Assembly: GCA_018105865.1 (NCBI GenBank)
Contig: CM030865.1
Coordinates: 5,567,682-5,631,681 of the forward strand
From: Metaphire vulgaris
Lineage: Eukaryota; Annelida; Clitellata; Crassiclitellata; Megascolecidae
DNA length: 64,000 nucleotides
Reading direction: 5' to 3'
The notes beneath the pieces are model-generated. The model ran no database searches. It was given only the letters and a program-made list of their open reading frames with translations, and had not been told where the DNA came from. This document shows, piece after piece, positions 20,591 to 30,719 of the stretch; the stretch's first letter is position 1; the number at the start of each line of letters is the position of its first letter. Made by a program: the position numbers and the translations under genes.

Positions 20591-20753
20591 CTTCCTATTA
20601 GGGCTGAGGTTGGCAGCTGGTATCTGAAGTGTAACCGAGCAGTCAATCTCTCTTCCCATTTCGCGTGCCATGTCGTTCGCCTCGCGCACAAGTTTATTTG
20701 CCCGCACCACATCCTCTTTCAGTTTGACAAGACTCTGACGAAAGAGTTTCTCA
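20591..20753 (-). CDS. KIF13: KIF13 exon e14
   Basis: Reads E-K-L-F-R-Q-S-L-V-K-L-K-E-D-V-V-R-A-N-K-L-V-R-E-A-N, then V-T-L-Q-I-P-A-A-N-L-S and P-N-R-K. It matches MRLREQIVKANLLVREAN and the LQIPA word of KIF13. The first base completes an arginine codon with e13 and the exon ends in phase 0. Acceptor GTCCTCCAG, donor AAG followed by GTCAGT. Confidence 0.96.
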
Positions 20754-20892
20754 CTGGAGGACAATACATCCGAACCAAAAACACAACATTAATCACCGCA
20801 GACACACAAATGGCAAAAAACCAACTAGAAAAATTGTCATTAGTAGTTACATAATTATTTCACAGCCACATATCCCATGGTTGACATGGCAA

Positions 20893-21180
20893 CATTGATT
20901 TAGCCACAAGAGGGTAAGGGGCCAGGCTCCCATATCTGGGTAGGGACCGGTCGTGAGGTTTGTGCAAAACCGTTGAGAAATTTGTGGGTACGGTAGATAG
21001 TATGGTATGGTAGAGTATAGTATGGTATGATTGAAGAGAATGCATGAAAGTTCAAACTGCTTGGCATGCCATCGGATGATGTCCTGGGCACTATGATAGT
21101 GGCGCCATAGAAGTTTATTGATTGATTTATTGATTGACATGACGATGTGCCCCCATTCTGGAATCCTGGCTATGCTACTT
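20893..21180. mobile_element. hAT-like MITE, TGGCATAGCC family, worn ends
   Basis: Left CATTGATTTAGCCACAAGAG and right GGAATCCTGGCTATGCTACTT are imperfect inverted ends. A perfect 8-base duplication CATGGCAA lies at 20885 to 20892 and 21181 to 21188. It lies entirely between e13 and e14. Confidence 0.8.
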
Positions 21181-21239
21181 CATGGCAATAGTATAACTAC
21201 ACCCCTTGAACTGAACTGAAGCTGGCAGTGCTTGTTTAC

Positions 21240-21405
21240 CGGTCGCGTGCCCATTGCTGATATTTGGCCTGACCAGAACCAGTCGGTGTCATCTTTGAGA
21301 ATGAGTCGAATGGATATGGGATCGAGGGAGTGCTCGGCGACATCAACTGATTGCGCAGCACCTGCATCTGTTTCTCGTACATCTGCTTCTGCTTCTCCAG
21401 AGCCT
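21240..21405 (-). CDS. KIF13: KIF13 exon e13 (coiled-coil stalk)
   Basis: Encodes A-L-E-K-Q-K-Q-M-Y-E-K-Q-M-Q-V-L-R-N-Q-L, then a Pro/Ser-rich linker and Y-Q-Q-W-A-R-D-R. It aligns with KIF13B SALERQRLMYEHELEQLRRRL...QRLRQWAEER. The heptad-like start predicts a short coiled coil. Starts in phase 1, ends in phase 2. Acceptor GTGCGTTTCAG, donor CG followed by GTAAAC. Confidence 0.95.
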
Positions 21406-21519
21406 CTGAAACGCACAAAGCAACAACGACAAGACATTAAAGACTCTTGAAATACCATCACCAAAGCCAATATCGTTATAATTACTTTTAAACTATAATA
21501 TGTGGGCGCTGTGCAAATG

Positions 21520-21622
21520 TATATGTGTGAGTGTATGTGTGTGTGTATGTGTGTGAGTATGTGTGTGTGTGTGTGCAAGAGAGTGTATGTGTGTATGTAT
21601 GTGTGTGTGTGTGTGTGTGTTC
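21520..21622. repeat. Interrupted (GT)n microsatellite
   Basis: GT runs interspersed with GAGTATGT and GTATGTAT words in the intron between e12 and e13. Confidence 0.95.
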
Positions 21623-21743
21623 ATGAAACTGTGTGTAACCTGAGATGTTCAAAATTAAGCTCATTAGAGATAGAAAAAGAGAACATTTACGCAAAACAAA
21701 TCCAAAATGCAACTGCAGGAAGAGAAAAAGACGTCAACAGAAT

Positions 21744-21823
21744 TTAACCCCTTTACCGCCCGTGACACACATGTACATCCATTTTACATTACATTACAAA
21801 TAAATGGACAGTACAGGGGTTAA
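21744..21823. mobile_element. 80-bp TTAA-bounded MITE, copy 4
   Basis: Begins TTAACCCCTTTACCGCCCG and ends GTACAGGGG-TTAA. The core has CATCCATTTTACATTACATT, the inverse-oriented equivalent of copies 1, 3 and 5. Confidence 0.75.
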
Positions 21824-21838
21824 AGAAGAATCAGTTGT

Positions 21839-21839
21839 G

Positions 21840-21889
<50 letters not shown>
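21839..21889. repeat. (TAA)17 microsatellite
   Basis: Followed by TTTAATAGCACCGTTTATAA, a retroposon-tail-like junction. A short CA run lies at 22001 to 22042. Confidence 0.95.
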
Positions 21890-22225
21890 TTAATAGCACC
21901 GTTTATAACACAGAAAGGTATCAAGTCATGATACTCCAAATCTAACCGCAAAAGAATTTGGACTTGGAGCATCAGCAAATACATATCCAATACAGTATTA
22001 CACACGCACACACAGACATGCACACACAGACACACACACACTTCCACTCACAGTGCTTTACTACTTCTAATGACCTGAAAAAAACAATTGATTTATATTG
22101 GGATTTGCACAAAAAGCATTGAGGCCAAACAGATATTAACCTCCTTCAGAGTTTTATGTCTCGTGTCAGTTGCTTTATACCATTGTTTATTACCTCTGTC
22201 AGGTCTTCTTGTCTACGGCAGCTGT

Positions 22226-22285
22226 CCTTCTATGCTTAATGACCTTGACCCAGTCATCTGGGTCAAGGTCACTAAACGTAGAAGG
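22226..22285 (-). other. 60-nt near-perfect hairpin in intron
   Basis: Arms of 28 bases flank a four-base loop. The inner 14 bases (TGACCTTGACCCAG and its inverse) are perfect. On the gene's sense strand the stem has two G:U pairs and one mismatch, fewer defects than on the other strand. Each arm contains TCAAGGTCA, a nuclear-receptor half-site word. It may be a worn foldback element or RNA hairpin; no function is established. Confidence 0.6.
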
Positions 22286-22434
22286 ATATAATTAAATCTT
22301 GACCCAGTCATTTGTAAGCCATTCCCTCTGCCATGTCCACTTCAGTCTGTTTCTGCTTACTGCATTGTCCAAATGTCTATTCAAAGTTGTTTCTAAGAGT
22401 CACTTCAGGCCATTCTCTCTATTGTTATCCTCTC

Positions 22435-22472
22435 ATGTATGTATGTATGTATGTATGTATGTATGTATGTAT

Positions 22473-22524
<52 letters not shown>
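22435..22524. repeat. (ATGT)10 then (ATT)17 compound microsatellite
   Basis: Two adjacent pure tracts in the intron between e12 and e13. Confidence 0.97.
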
Positions 22525-22892
22525 GGATGAGCATCATCAATTTTATACATTACAGTTAGTCCAGCATCAATTCCTCACATAACAGAGCATAAAGATAACA
22601 GAAGCTGTGCACCACCACCACCATCACCCCTCCACTCTACAGTCCATTCACTCTGTATTATTAGGCCGGACTCTTCCTTGTCATCTTCAGAATTTGAGCA
22701 AAGACAGTTTGGTCAGACAACTTTATTGGTATGTTTCCCATTTTGCCACTAAAATTTCTGTATTTCCATTTATAATGTTGTATCACAGGTGGGAACCATG
22801 TTGTATCACAGGTAGGACCTGTGTTGCATCACAGGTGGGACCCATGTTGTACCTTAGACAGGACCCACGTTGCATCGCCTCCATCTACATAC

Positions 22893-23030
22893 CCTGTTTG
22901 TCTTCTTCGTGTTGTTTCTCGATCTGGCTGATGGCCTCCTGTATGGGATCATTGCCCATTTGCTGCAGCATCAGCTCCTGCTGTGCAAAGTCATAGTCGA
23001 TGTTCTCAGGGACTCCTTCGTACGATGGAC
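22893..23030 (-). CDS. KIF13: KIF13 exon e12
   Basis: Reads P-S-Y-E-G-V-P-E-N-I-D-Y-D-F-A-Q-Q-E-L, then G-N-D-P-I-Q-E-A-I and I-E-K-Q-H-E-E-D-K-Q. It corresponds to the NFNYEYAQMEV...NDPMQSIL...LEQQHEEEK segment after the FHA domain, a known MAGUK-binding stalk region in KIF13B. The first two bases finish a serine codon begun in e11, and one base is carried into e13. Acceptor CCTGTTTCAG, donor G followed by GTATGT. Confidence 0.95.
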
Positions 23031-24109
23031 CTGAAACAGGCGTAATGTAATGCAATGGGGGACCTACGGTAGTACACAGCGCCTCTTATATTTCCACCCA
23101 GAGGCAATTCTTGGTTTTACAGTTGCTTGATATATAGGCCAACATGATGGTGATAAGGAAAGCAGACAAAGCAAGCACACAAGACGTCACCTTCACGCCA
23201 ACCATACATGAACCGGGACAGATCCAGAAATTCAGCTTGGATGAGGTACTTCATGTTCCATTCCCCATTTTCCCTTGCACCCACTCCTTCCATTATGGAT
23301 CAATGCATGTTGTTTAAATTAATTATTGAAAGGAAGAAAAGACGACATTCACTTACTTATTCAAGCATTTATAACTTTTCGGCTTTTCACCATGATGATA
23401 AATTAACAAACAAACTTGTTTGGCTTAGTCTGGGGGGGACGGGTTCATTGTTCCCTGTAGAAAATGCCTTAGTGCAAGTGCGATCGTACAGTGCCAACCA
23501 GAGGAAATTATAATGGAGTCAATTTTACTCCAAAAGCTGCAGCAAGGTTGTGGCAGTCAGGGACAAAAAAAATCCAGAGGCCGAACATAGCATCACTCCC
23601 ACCGTTGAAACTGTGCTCTTACAATGGTCAATTCAGCATGGAGATATAAACCTAATTACCGCTATAAATACAACCGCAGAGATTTTATTTTCTGTAAATA
23701 AAGTTCCCATCAAATATTCAACAGCCTTTAATTGACAACTCTAACTACCGTCGTAAAATTCAACAGATTCTTCAATTCACTTTAAACGACTCTCACCATA
23801 AGCAAGTACCACAAGTTCCACAACACACGCACAGTCACACACACGCACGCACACACACACACCGTGATCCAAAGCAATGTAATGCATCGTCAATTAATTT
23901 GTCATCTAATCAATAAGCCTTGCCTCTATCCCATATCTGGAAACACAATCAACATCAATAACACGATAGAGGGCGCCATACATGGTCGTTACCGAAAGCA
24001 TCATTTCGGATGTTACCATGGCAACAAAATGCAGCCTGCCAAGCAGAAACGATGCTGCTGCTGCTGCTGATGAGAAATCACGTTAAGCCACTGCGGTGAC
24101 AGGACTCAC
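23031..24109. other. Intron between e11 and e12
   Basis: Holds a short CA microsatellite (23828 to 23862) and a (GCT)7 tract near 24048 to 24070. The open frame at 23208 to 23513 has no recognisable similarity or splice support. Confidence 0.45.
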
Positions 24110-24219
24110 TGTTTGCCTTTGGACAGTTGATTCGGAAGAAGTGGTTGTTGCCCCAGACGATGCGATCTCCGTGCTTCACCTTCGTCTTCGCCGTTATCGT
24201 CCGTCCGTTCACGCAGGTT
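24110..24219 (-). CDS. KIF13: KIF13 exon e11 (FHA domain, end)
   Basis: Encodes T-C-V-N-G-R-T-I-T-A-K-T-K-V-K-H-G-D-R-I-V-W-G-N-N-H-F-F-R-I-N-C-P in part. The N-G and H-G-D-R-I-x-x-G-x-x-H-F-F-R words are the C-terminal half of the kinesin-3 FHA phosphothreonine-binding domain. The first base completes an AGA codon with e10. Acceptor TTTTTTTACAG... reads AAAAAAACAG, donor A followed by GTGAGT. Confidence 0.95.
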
Positions 24220-24284
24220 CTGTTTTTTTACACCACAGTGTTTTAAAAACACAATTAAATGAAGGTAAATGACGCAAGCAAACA

Positions 24285-24440
24285 TAGAATAGAACTTCAT
24301 TATAACGAACTCAGTTATAACGTATACTCGGTTATAACGTATCGCAATGTACAGTCCCGTGCAATGCGCTACAGTATTGGATGGTATTGGATATCATGTA
24401 CTAAATTTCACAGGCCCACTAAGTACATTATAACAGTATA
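24285..24440. mobile_element. Pogo/Tigger-like MITE fragment
   Basis: TAGAACTTCATTATAACGAAC at the left (in part) and the interior GGATGGTATTGGATAT with CACTAAGTACATTATAAC match the copy at 5342. A separate start CAGTAGAACTGCATTGTAAC lies at 24891, beyond the inverted-repeat element that follows. Confidence 0.55.
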
Positions 24441-24458
24441 TATTTATGTATGCAAGTA

Positions 24459-24869
24459 TGATGTACATCATACTTGGAACTGGGTCACATTTTGAGACCC
24501 GGTGACCCAGTGACCTGAAAAAAATTGACCCAGTGACCCAGTCATTGGTTCTAATATTTGAATATTTATCAATGACGTCAAGTAAACGTTTTCATCACAC
24601 CATAGAAATTTTCACTACATTTTATAACATTCCATAGAGTAATAATACCAATATCCCTCAGTGATAAAATCAATTATTTGTATCTGTGGACCTAACCAAT
24701 ATCAAGTGGACAGTCTCTTCAGCCTTTCCGGGATTGATGAACCTGCATACTTAGCAACTGAAGAGGATTTTAATTAATACCGGGTCTATAACCGGGTCAT
24801 AAAGATGACCCGGTGGACAAAGGTGACCTGAATGACCCATTGACCCAGTTCCAAGTCTGATGTACATTA
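24459..24869. mobile_element. Inverted-repeat element with GTGACCCAG word arrays
   Basis: About 28-base inverted ends share ATGTACATCA and ACTTGGAACTGGGTCA. Inside each end the word GTGACCC or GGGTCA is repeated four to five times in inward-facing arrays. The architecture resembles the elements at 2380 and 38030 but with another word and no telomere-like core. No clear target duplication was found. Confidence 0.6.
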
Positions 24870-25371
24870 TGTATATATAAATAAATACAGTAGAACTGCA
24901 TTGTAACGTTTTTAGCTGTTTGTTGGAGAAAGGCTGGCAACCACGGTCATCTCAGCTAATGACAGGAAAAGTCAAAGGTGTTAACCCTTCAGTTCCCTCA
25001 ACTGGCTGACAATTGCATCGTGACTACAGTCTTTTAAAATTCAGAACTTTTTTTAAATGTCCAATTTCTTCCAAAAAAGCAGTTCGGGTAAAGCGACTAA
25101 AAAAATCTGGAATCACAAGGTACGGTCAGAAAGAAGAATGACAAAATTCTCTATCACCTGCACCTGGGTGGTTCTTAGAGTCAACCCTCTAATTCCCCCT
25201 TCAAATCAAACAATGTACCTCAGTCACCCACCAGTAATAACAAATTAATTAGAAAGCATATATAAGCAGTATTTCATAAAATGCAAGACTTTGCATGACA
25301 CAGCAGAGATGGTCAATGGATTATGGGTCACTTTGAGTGACCCACTGCCATCTTTGTGACACAGTACTCAC

Positions 25372-25508
25372 CTTGCCCCATCAAGAGGAGTCAAGTAGAC
25401 ATCAGAGCCTTCCAAGGTAACAATACAATGTTCAGACATAATACCAAGCCCCAGGAGTTGAATGTCCTGTTCGGTCGATGCATCGGGTCGACCAATAAGA
25501 GTTCGCTC
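25372..25508 (-). CDS. KIF13: KIF13 exon e10 (FHA domain, middle)
   Basis: Reads E-R-T-L-I-G-R-P-D-A-S-T-E-Q-D-I-Q-L, then L-G-I-M-S-E-H-C-I-V and V-Y-L-T-P-L-D-G-A-R. The G-R, S-x-x-H and N-G residues (the last in e11) are the hallmark phosphopeptide-binding positions of FHA domains. Phase 0 in, two bases carried out. Acceptor TTTGTCTTGCAG, donor AG followed by GTGAGT. Confidence 0.95.
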
Positions 25509-25676
25509 CTGCAAGACAAAACCTCAGTGCACGATGCCTTTTACCACAAGAAAACCCAATAAGTGACAAAACAGAATTTAGAATTACCATTCCTATATAA
25601 ACATGTTCAATTGGGTAAAGCATTACAGGGACCAGAGATCATTTGAAAAGTAACAATTACTCCAACATCACACAAG

Positions 25677-25707
25677 CAGCAGCAGCAACAACAACAACAA
25701 CAACAAC

Positions 25708-25739
<32 letters not shown>
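25677..25739. repeat. (CAG)n (CAA)n (TAA)n compound microsatellite
   Basis: Three trinucleotide blocks in succession, differing by one base, in the intron between e9 and e10. Confidence 0.95.
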
Positions 25740-25740
<1 letters not shown>

Positions 25741-26190
25741 CAAAACTGCAGGTATGTAAATCAAAATAATGAAATGGCATCACCAGTCAAACAATTTATC
25801 CATTGGCATAAAGAATAAAAGCGGATGTCTTTTAGAGATATCTATCTAAGCATATCTAGATTATTTAATTAAAAGAAATGAAAAACATGATTGATTATTT
25901 AATGTAAGTCATCTGCTGAGAGCTACATATCCCATTATATTATACAACAAAAATAAAAATAATTTTGGCTTATTTTTTTCTCAAATTAAAGAACTGAATT
26001 GAATTCAACGTTATTGCAAATGCACTGCTTTATTTCCAACATATGAAGGGAGCCATGCTTTAGTTCCAGATTCAACGCAAATTACAAGCAATCACGCAGT
26101 CAAGAGTAAGCAAATACCGTATTTGCACGATTATTACCAGCGGGTAATACAAGAAATTACAAACCGCAGCCCCCCTGTGACATGGATTGA

Positions 26191-26370
26191 CTGAAAAAAA
26201 CAAGCACGAGACGAAATTTTGATTAGAAACTATTTTGATAAGAAACTGTCCAAACTGGACAGTTTCTTATCAAGATAGTTTCTAATCAAAATATCGTCTC
26301 ATTCAGTTTGGACAGTTTCTTATCAAAATAGTTTCTAATCAAAATGTCGTCTCGTGCTTGATTTTTTCAG
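26191..26370. repeat. 180-bp palindrome with a third internal copy, beside the e9 donor
   Basis: Outer arms of about 65 bases are inverted copies from CTGAAAAAA to CTGTCCAAACT. A third, inverted copy of the inner 50 bases sits between them. The palindrome begins eight bases downstream of the e9 splice donor on the transcribed strand, so the 5-prime end of this intron can fold into a long double strand. The ends lack an obvious target duplication. Confidence 0.9.
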
Positions 26371-26378
26371 CTGCCCAC

Positions 26379-26513
26379 CTTCAAATAGTAGACAAGCAGC
26401 TCGTTCAAGGATGGGTCAGCGTTAAGGTTGACCAGATAATATCGACCCTGTTCCACTTTGATTCCGGACGTCTGTACTGATATTCCCATCTTCTCTAAGG
26501 CTGCATGCCTCTC
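26379..26513 (-). CDS. KIF13: KIF13 exon e9 (FHA domain, start)
   Basis: A 45-codon phase-0 exon: E-R-H-A-A-L-E-K-M-G-I-S-V-Q-T-S-G-I-K-V, then Y-Y-L-V-N-L-N-A-D-P-S-L-N-E-L-L-V-Y-Y-L-K. The LVNLNADP-LNELLVYYLK word is the start of the kinesin-3 FHA domain. Acceptor TCGTGTGTCAG, donor AAG followed by GTGGGC. The intron upstream is the longest in the gene (10.9 kb). Confidence 0.96.
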
Positions 26514-26785
26514 CTGACACACGACAAACAAAACAAATGGTCATTCTAGCAATCAAATTTCCATATAATCTCCCGCTTATCAGTCACAAACCCTTGGGAA
26601 TAAAGTGCTCATCAATCAATCTACAATCAACATCTTACGCTTTTAATGAAAACATTTGCACAATTGTGAAGTAGCTCATTTGGCATCAAATAAGAGAGTC
26701 CAGTTAAGAAGATGAACATCAAAACATGTAAAGTGCTCTTGCTTTTGGCATCAATATATGTTATAGCGCTATAGAAATTGTCGAG

Positions 26786-26786
<1 letters not shown>

Positions 26787-26848
<62 letters not shown>
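26787..26848. repeat. (AAT)20 microsatellite after a retroposon tail
   Basis: The tract directly follows GCGCTATAGAAATTGTCGAG, a 3-prime end typical of the LINE-like tails seen elsewhere in this window. Confidence 0.9.
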
Positions 26849-26849
<1 letters not shown>

Positions 26850-26989
26850 AACAATAAGAGTGACATATTTCAATCAATTCAGATAATCACAGTTGACCAG
26901 ATTGGCCATATGTCTTCAATCAAAGTTAAACCACACAAATGAATTTGGTATCAATCAAACTTGGACATCAATATAACTTCAAACCCTCG

Positions 26990-27215
26990 GATTCCAACCC
27001 TCGGTGATCGCGCCTTTTCCCGAGGCAGACCACTCCAGTGGAATACCATTCCACCTGAAATTAGGAAGATCAAAGCTCGGCCCATCTTCAAAAACAGACT
27101 GAAAAGCCGTCTGCTTAGAGAGTCATACCCCTGTTAAAGTGCCCTTGTTTTTGGTTATGCTATGTTCACGGCACTACATAAATAGTCCAGTATACAATAT
27201 ACAATATACAATCAA
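26990..27215 (+). mobile_element. CR1/L2-like LINE 3-prime end
   Basis: In one frame the plus strand reads G-D-R-A-F-S-R-G-R-P, W-N-T-I-P-P-E-I-R-K and F-K-N-R-L-K-S-R-L-L before a stop, the classical C terminus of CR1/jockey-type reverse transcriptases. A short 3-prime untranslated region follows, ending in ATACA repeats. The copy is truncated at its 5-prime side. Confidence 0.8.
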
Positions 27216-27636
27216 TCCAAAGTTTTAAAAACACAGATCTCACATCTCACCAAAGAGAAAAGTAAATGATTAACAAATAAATCATGACAAACTAAAATAA
27301 GCAAGCTACCACAAAGCAGCAAGGCAATCTTTGGCATCGATTACCGTAATTAGCCTCTGTACAGAATGTCATATTTTCTATTGCATTTTGTAATCAAAGC
27401 TCTTAGATAATGAATTAAAATTTTTCTCTTTATCATTTGCCATACTCGATAAATAACACCAATAGCAAAACCTTTACCGGTATTCCTCTCACAATAACTT
27501 GAAAATTTAAGTCTGCAAACTTGGCAGCAATAAAAGTCATTCAAATACACAGGAAAAACAGGAAACTTTCCATATGAAAATCTAAACAGACTAAATAAAA
27601 TAACCAAATACCTAAACATAATAGTCATTAGTGAAC

Positions 27637-27830
27637 CAGTGGCATAGCCAGGGTTCTGGAATGGGGGACGGGGGGGGGCACATCGACATTTTTAGTAGAA
27701 AAGATATGTCTACAAGCAAAAGATATCATCAAAGAGTTCTCTTGGCACATTCATGTTTGCCACACACCAAGTACCCCCCCCCCCAAAAAAAAAAAACTTC
27801 TCAACGGTTTTGACCAGATTCCATGACTGA
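27637..27830. mobile_element. hAT-like MITE end, TGGCATAGCC family
   Basis: Begins CAGTGGCATAGCCAGGG and carries CTACAAGCAAAAGATATCATC-like words (in part). The right end is unclear, and CATGACTG near 27825 may be a worn terminus. No duplication is visible. Confidence 0.5.
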
Positions 27831-28126
27831 AACCAGCCAGAATAGGAGAGTCAGCCCCATGGCTAGGCCAAAGCGACCAGCAGACCACCAGATTACCACT
27901 TGAACCCTTAGAACCAACTAAACTACTGATAGATTCTGTCTTATTAACTTGGTTGCCGCTAAAGATGAGCAGAACAAAATAATGCAACAGTCAAACTTTC
28001 AAAAATCACATCCTTTTCACTTTTCCATTCGTTTCCAAATCTCAAACTTAAGTTAACTGTTTGGATCGCATTATCAGTCAAACTGAAAAATGAAACATCA
28101 AATAGATTCAAACATTCAAATACACA

Positions 28127-28491
28127 CAGTGCTTTTTTAGGGAAAAAAGTTTGGGAACTCATTTCACATCTGTTTTGTTGTAAGGAGCATACCACAGATA
28201 TTAGTAGAATCACAGTACTTGGTCTATCCAATATCTATATACAATGTAGCTCACTGTTTTTATTAACCCCTTAACTGGGCAACTATTTGTAACTCAATGT
28301 AAAATGGACGAGCGTTACTCGGGGCACCCAGTTAAGAGGTTAAACTGTAATTCACACTGCTCCCGTGTGTTCCCACTGGAAAAAGAATCGATTGCAAGTA
28401 AAACATGCATTACTGCATATCAATAAAAACGAATTTGGCAAAAAACGGTGTGGGAACGCGATTCCCATGCGTTACCACTGAAAAAGCACTG
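28127..28491. mobile_element. hAT-like MITE, CAGTGCTTTTT family, with nested insertion
   Basis: Inverted ends CAGTGCTTTTTTAG and AAAAAGCACTG. Flanks AATACACA (28119 to 28126) and AATACAAA (28492 to 28499) agree at seven of eight bases. It carries a TTAA-bounded 81-base element inside (28263 to 28343). A related copy lies at 49012. Confidence 0.85.
28263..28343. mobile_element. 81-bp TTAA-bounded MITE, copy 5, nested
   Basis: TTAACCCCTTAACTGGGC to CCCAGTTAAGAGG-TTAA, sharing ACTCAATGTAAAATGGACG with copies 1 and 3. It lies inside a hAT-like MITE, so it inserted later. Confidence 0.75.
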
Positions 28492-28764
28492 AATACAAAA
28501 CATCTTCTGTATGCAAGATGCAACCATCTGCAGTTTAAAACAAAGGATAATTATTTACCATACTTTAAATTACAAACTTCTGATAAAAACTGTTCTTTTA
28601 CAATTTCCTCCTCCATTAATTACGCCAAAAGAGTCTTCTTTCAAATACAATACTTCATCAAAATAGAAGCCAACACAAAATCAAGTCTATTGAACTTACT
28701 CTCCAGGCAGGAAATCTGACCATCAATAGAAGGAGGAAATAAACAAGCAACTACAGAGAATCAT

Positions 28765-29070
28765 TCGGGTCAACACTCGGCTCCAACCGAGGGCGGCAGA
28801 ACCGCTCGACGACGAGCCGATCTAAATCCATACTTTGAATATAGATCCAGTGGCAACGGCAAAGGTTGGTGTGGTCGCTAATACGTCATGTCGTGGACAA
28901 ATTCACTCAAAGGACGGCGCGAAATCAAGCCAGTCTGCGAATCGCGACCCACGCGTGCGCATGTGTGCTGCGCATTTCACGCTCAGGCAATCCGACGGCG
29001 CACTCCGCTACGCGCGGCGGATTTCGTGTCCTGGAGTCATATTTGACATCCCAACGGCAGCGCTACCTTG
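28765..29070. promoter_or_regulatory. CpG-rich patch within the longest intron
   Basis: A 300-base stretch dense in CpG (for example GGACGGCGCGAAATC, CCACGCGTGCGCATG and CTACGCGCGGCGGATT) in otherwise AT-rich DNA. It could be an internal promoter for a motor-less KIF13 transcript, or a fragment of a GC-rich repeat. No TATA box or splice-supported first exon was found. Confidence 0.3.
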
Positions 29071-29591
29071 AGAGATGAATAAAAAAAATGCCGTGGTATT
29101 TGCCGTGACGTCTCAGAAAAAAAGGCAAAAACAACTCCCATTGAAACAAATGGCATTACAAAACATGTTTTTGACAATTTATGTTCATCGCTCAAAACAA
29201 ATACACATGTCTGTTAAAAATTAAACTTTAACTATTCAGAGACAAAACATGCATGGCAACATAACATGTTTTTCTACTATATATCCCATGTAATGAGATG
29301 CTGATGGCTCAGATCTATGGCCATACGCAAAGGTTATAGATCCATCCTCACGTACATATAGCCATTATAGCCACAGGTATTCATAAATACGATTATTATT
29401 ATCTCGTATTATTCTGCCTCAACACACATGCATGCATGCACGCACACACATAACCAATGTTAATTCACCCAATATCATTTAAAATCTTTACAGATCAAAA
29501 TGATTTTAACAAAAAGCACATCTCAGTCCAAAACACAACTTTCACGACTTCTTGCATAATTATACTACCCTGGAAGGCTGCATCTATTACA

Positions 29592-29880
29592 GAGGTGGAT
29601 AAACCCATAGAAGGTGCAAGCCGCAAATGACAATTTCCAGGTAGTGTGATCCAATTCTTTGCAAAATTTCATTAAACCTCTGTTGCTGTATTTTATTGGG
29701 ACCTATGATAACATTGGCAAACAGGCAAAATAATTACTGTTATGTGGCAATTGTATGCTCTGCTGATCTGTTACCAGTAATCTGCTCAAAAAAAATTAAA
29801 ACTTTTCGCAAGCAGTAGATTCTGCTAGAAGAGCCGCATGAGACTCCAGTGCAGCAGCTTGGCCATGCACCATTGGTATC
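29592..29880. mobile_element. hAT-like MITE, worn copy of the GGTGGCCAAAC family
   Basis: Interior words (AGGTGCAAGCCGCAAATGAC, TTACTGTTATGTGGCAATTG) match the element at 18908. The ends have lost most of their inverted repeat. Confidence 0.6.
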
Positions 29881-30408
29881 TTATACAGGCCTAGAGTCCT
29901 TAGCCTCTCTAGAGCAAGCATCTGCATAGGTAAAGATGCTATCGCAATTAAATAAGATTATACAGTAAACCAAAATCAGTTCTGCAAAAACCATCAACAG
30001 AGGAGCACATTTAAAACTAGAAGGAGGGACACAACTGCCACAGTCGCCTCAAACACTTCTGAATACAAATGCAATTCCATGCATCATTCTTTCTGTCAAA
30101 GGTCTCAAGATTTTCAACATCCCAACGCTGGTCATAAAAGAAAATGCAAACGGCAGAAACGAAAAATGAACACGAATTGTGAAAATGGCAAATGTTCAAA
30201 GACTCACTCGAACAGAAGACTACAAGCACACACTGCTGCTACTTCAAAGCTAACTGCTACATTGCTATAGCAACAACAAGAATCTTTTTTGCCTTGTACT
30301 AGCCCACAAACTCAAGTGTGCTCAGTATAAAAATATGTCAAAACCAGTCACAATCATGTTCTCAATTTAAGAATGTCATTGTATACCAAATTCATCTGTT
30401 ATCCAACA
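29881..30408. other. Intronic sequence between e8 and e9
   Basis: Nothing recognised apart from AT-rich intronic DNA. Confidence 0.4.
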
Positions 30409-30523
30409 TCACCACCACCACCAACAGCATCACCACCACCACCACCGCCAGCATCATCATCATCACCACCACCACCACCAGCATCACCACCACCACCACC
30501 ACCAACACCACCAGCATCATCAT
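30409..30523. repeat. (ACC)n with CAGCATC spacers
   Basis: ACC and CAT trinucleotide blocks alternating with AGCATC, giving Thr or Val rich frames. Confidence 0.93.
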
Positions 30524-30559
30524 TACATATTTAACACAAGTTAAGTCATTCACAATGTG

Positions 30560-30715
30560 AAGAATAATAAGTGCAAAGCAAGTCAGGAATGAAAAACTTG
30601 CCCAGATCACTGCACAGTGGCTAGGGTCAAATTCGAACCCGCTAACCTCCCCCCCCAGTTTCATGACAAAAACCTACTACCACTGCTAAACCTTGCCCCT
30701 GTAAATCACTAGGAC
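30560..30715 (-). mobile_element. tRNA-headed SINE candidate
   Basis: On the minus strand GGTTTAGCAGTGGTAG (A-box-like, 30675 to 30693) is followed by GGGTTCGAATTTGACCC (B box, 30624 to 30640) at tRNA-like spacing. The acceptor stem does not pair, so this is a tRNA-derived SINE rather than a tRNA gene. Confidence 0.6.
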
Positions 30716-30719
30716 CTGG

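Noticed and set aside
24459..24869. A 10-base target duplication TGATGTACAT
   Set aside because: The word is part of the inverted terminal repeat, since it continues the palindrome, and is not a true duplication.
30624..30691. tRNA gene
   Set aside because: A and B boxes are present but stems do not pair, so a SINE head is the better reading. The same applies to 5870 and 52553.
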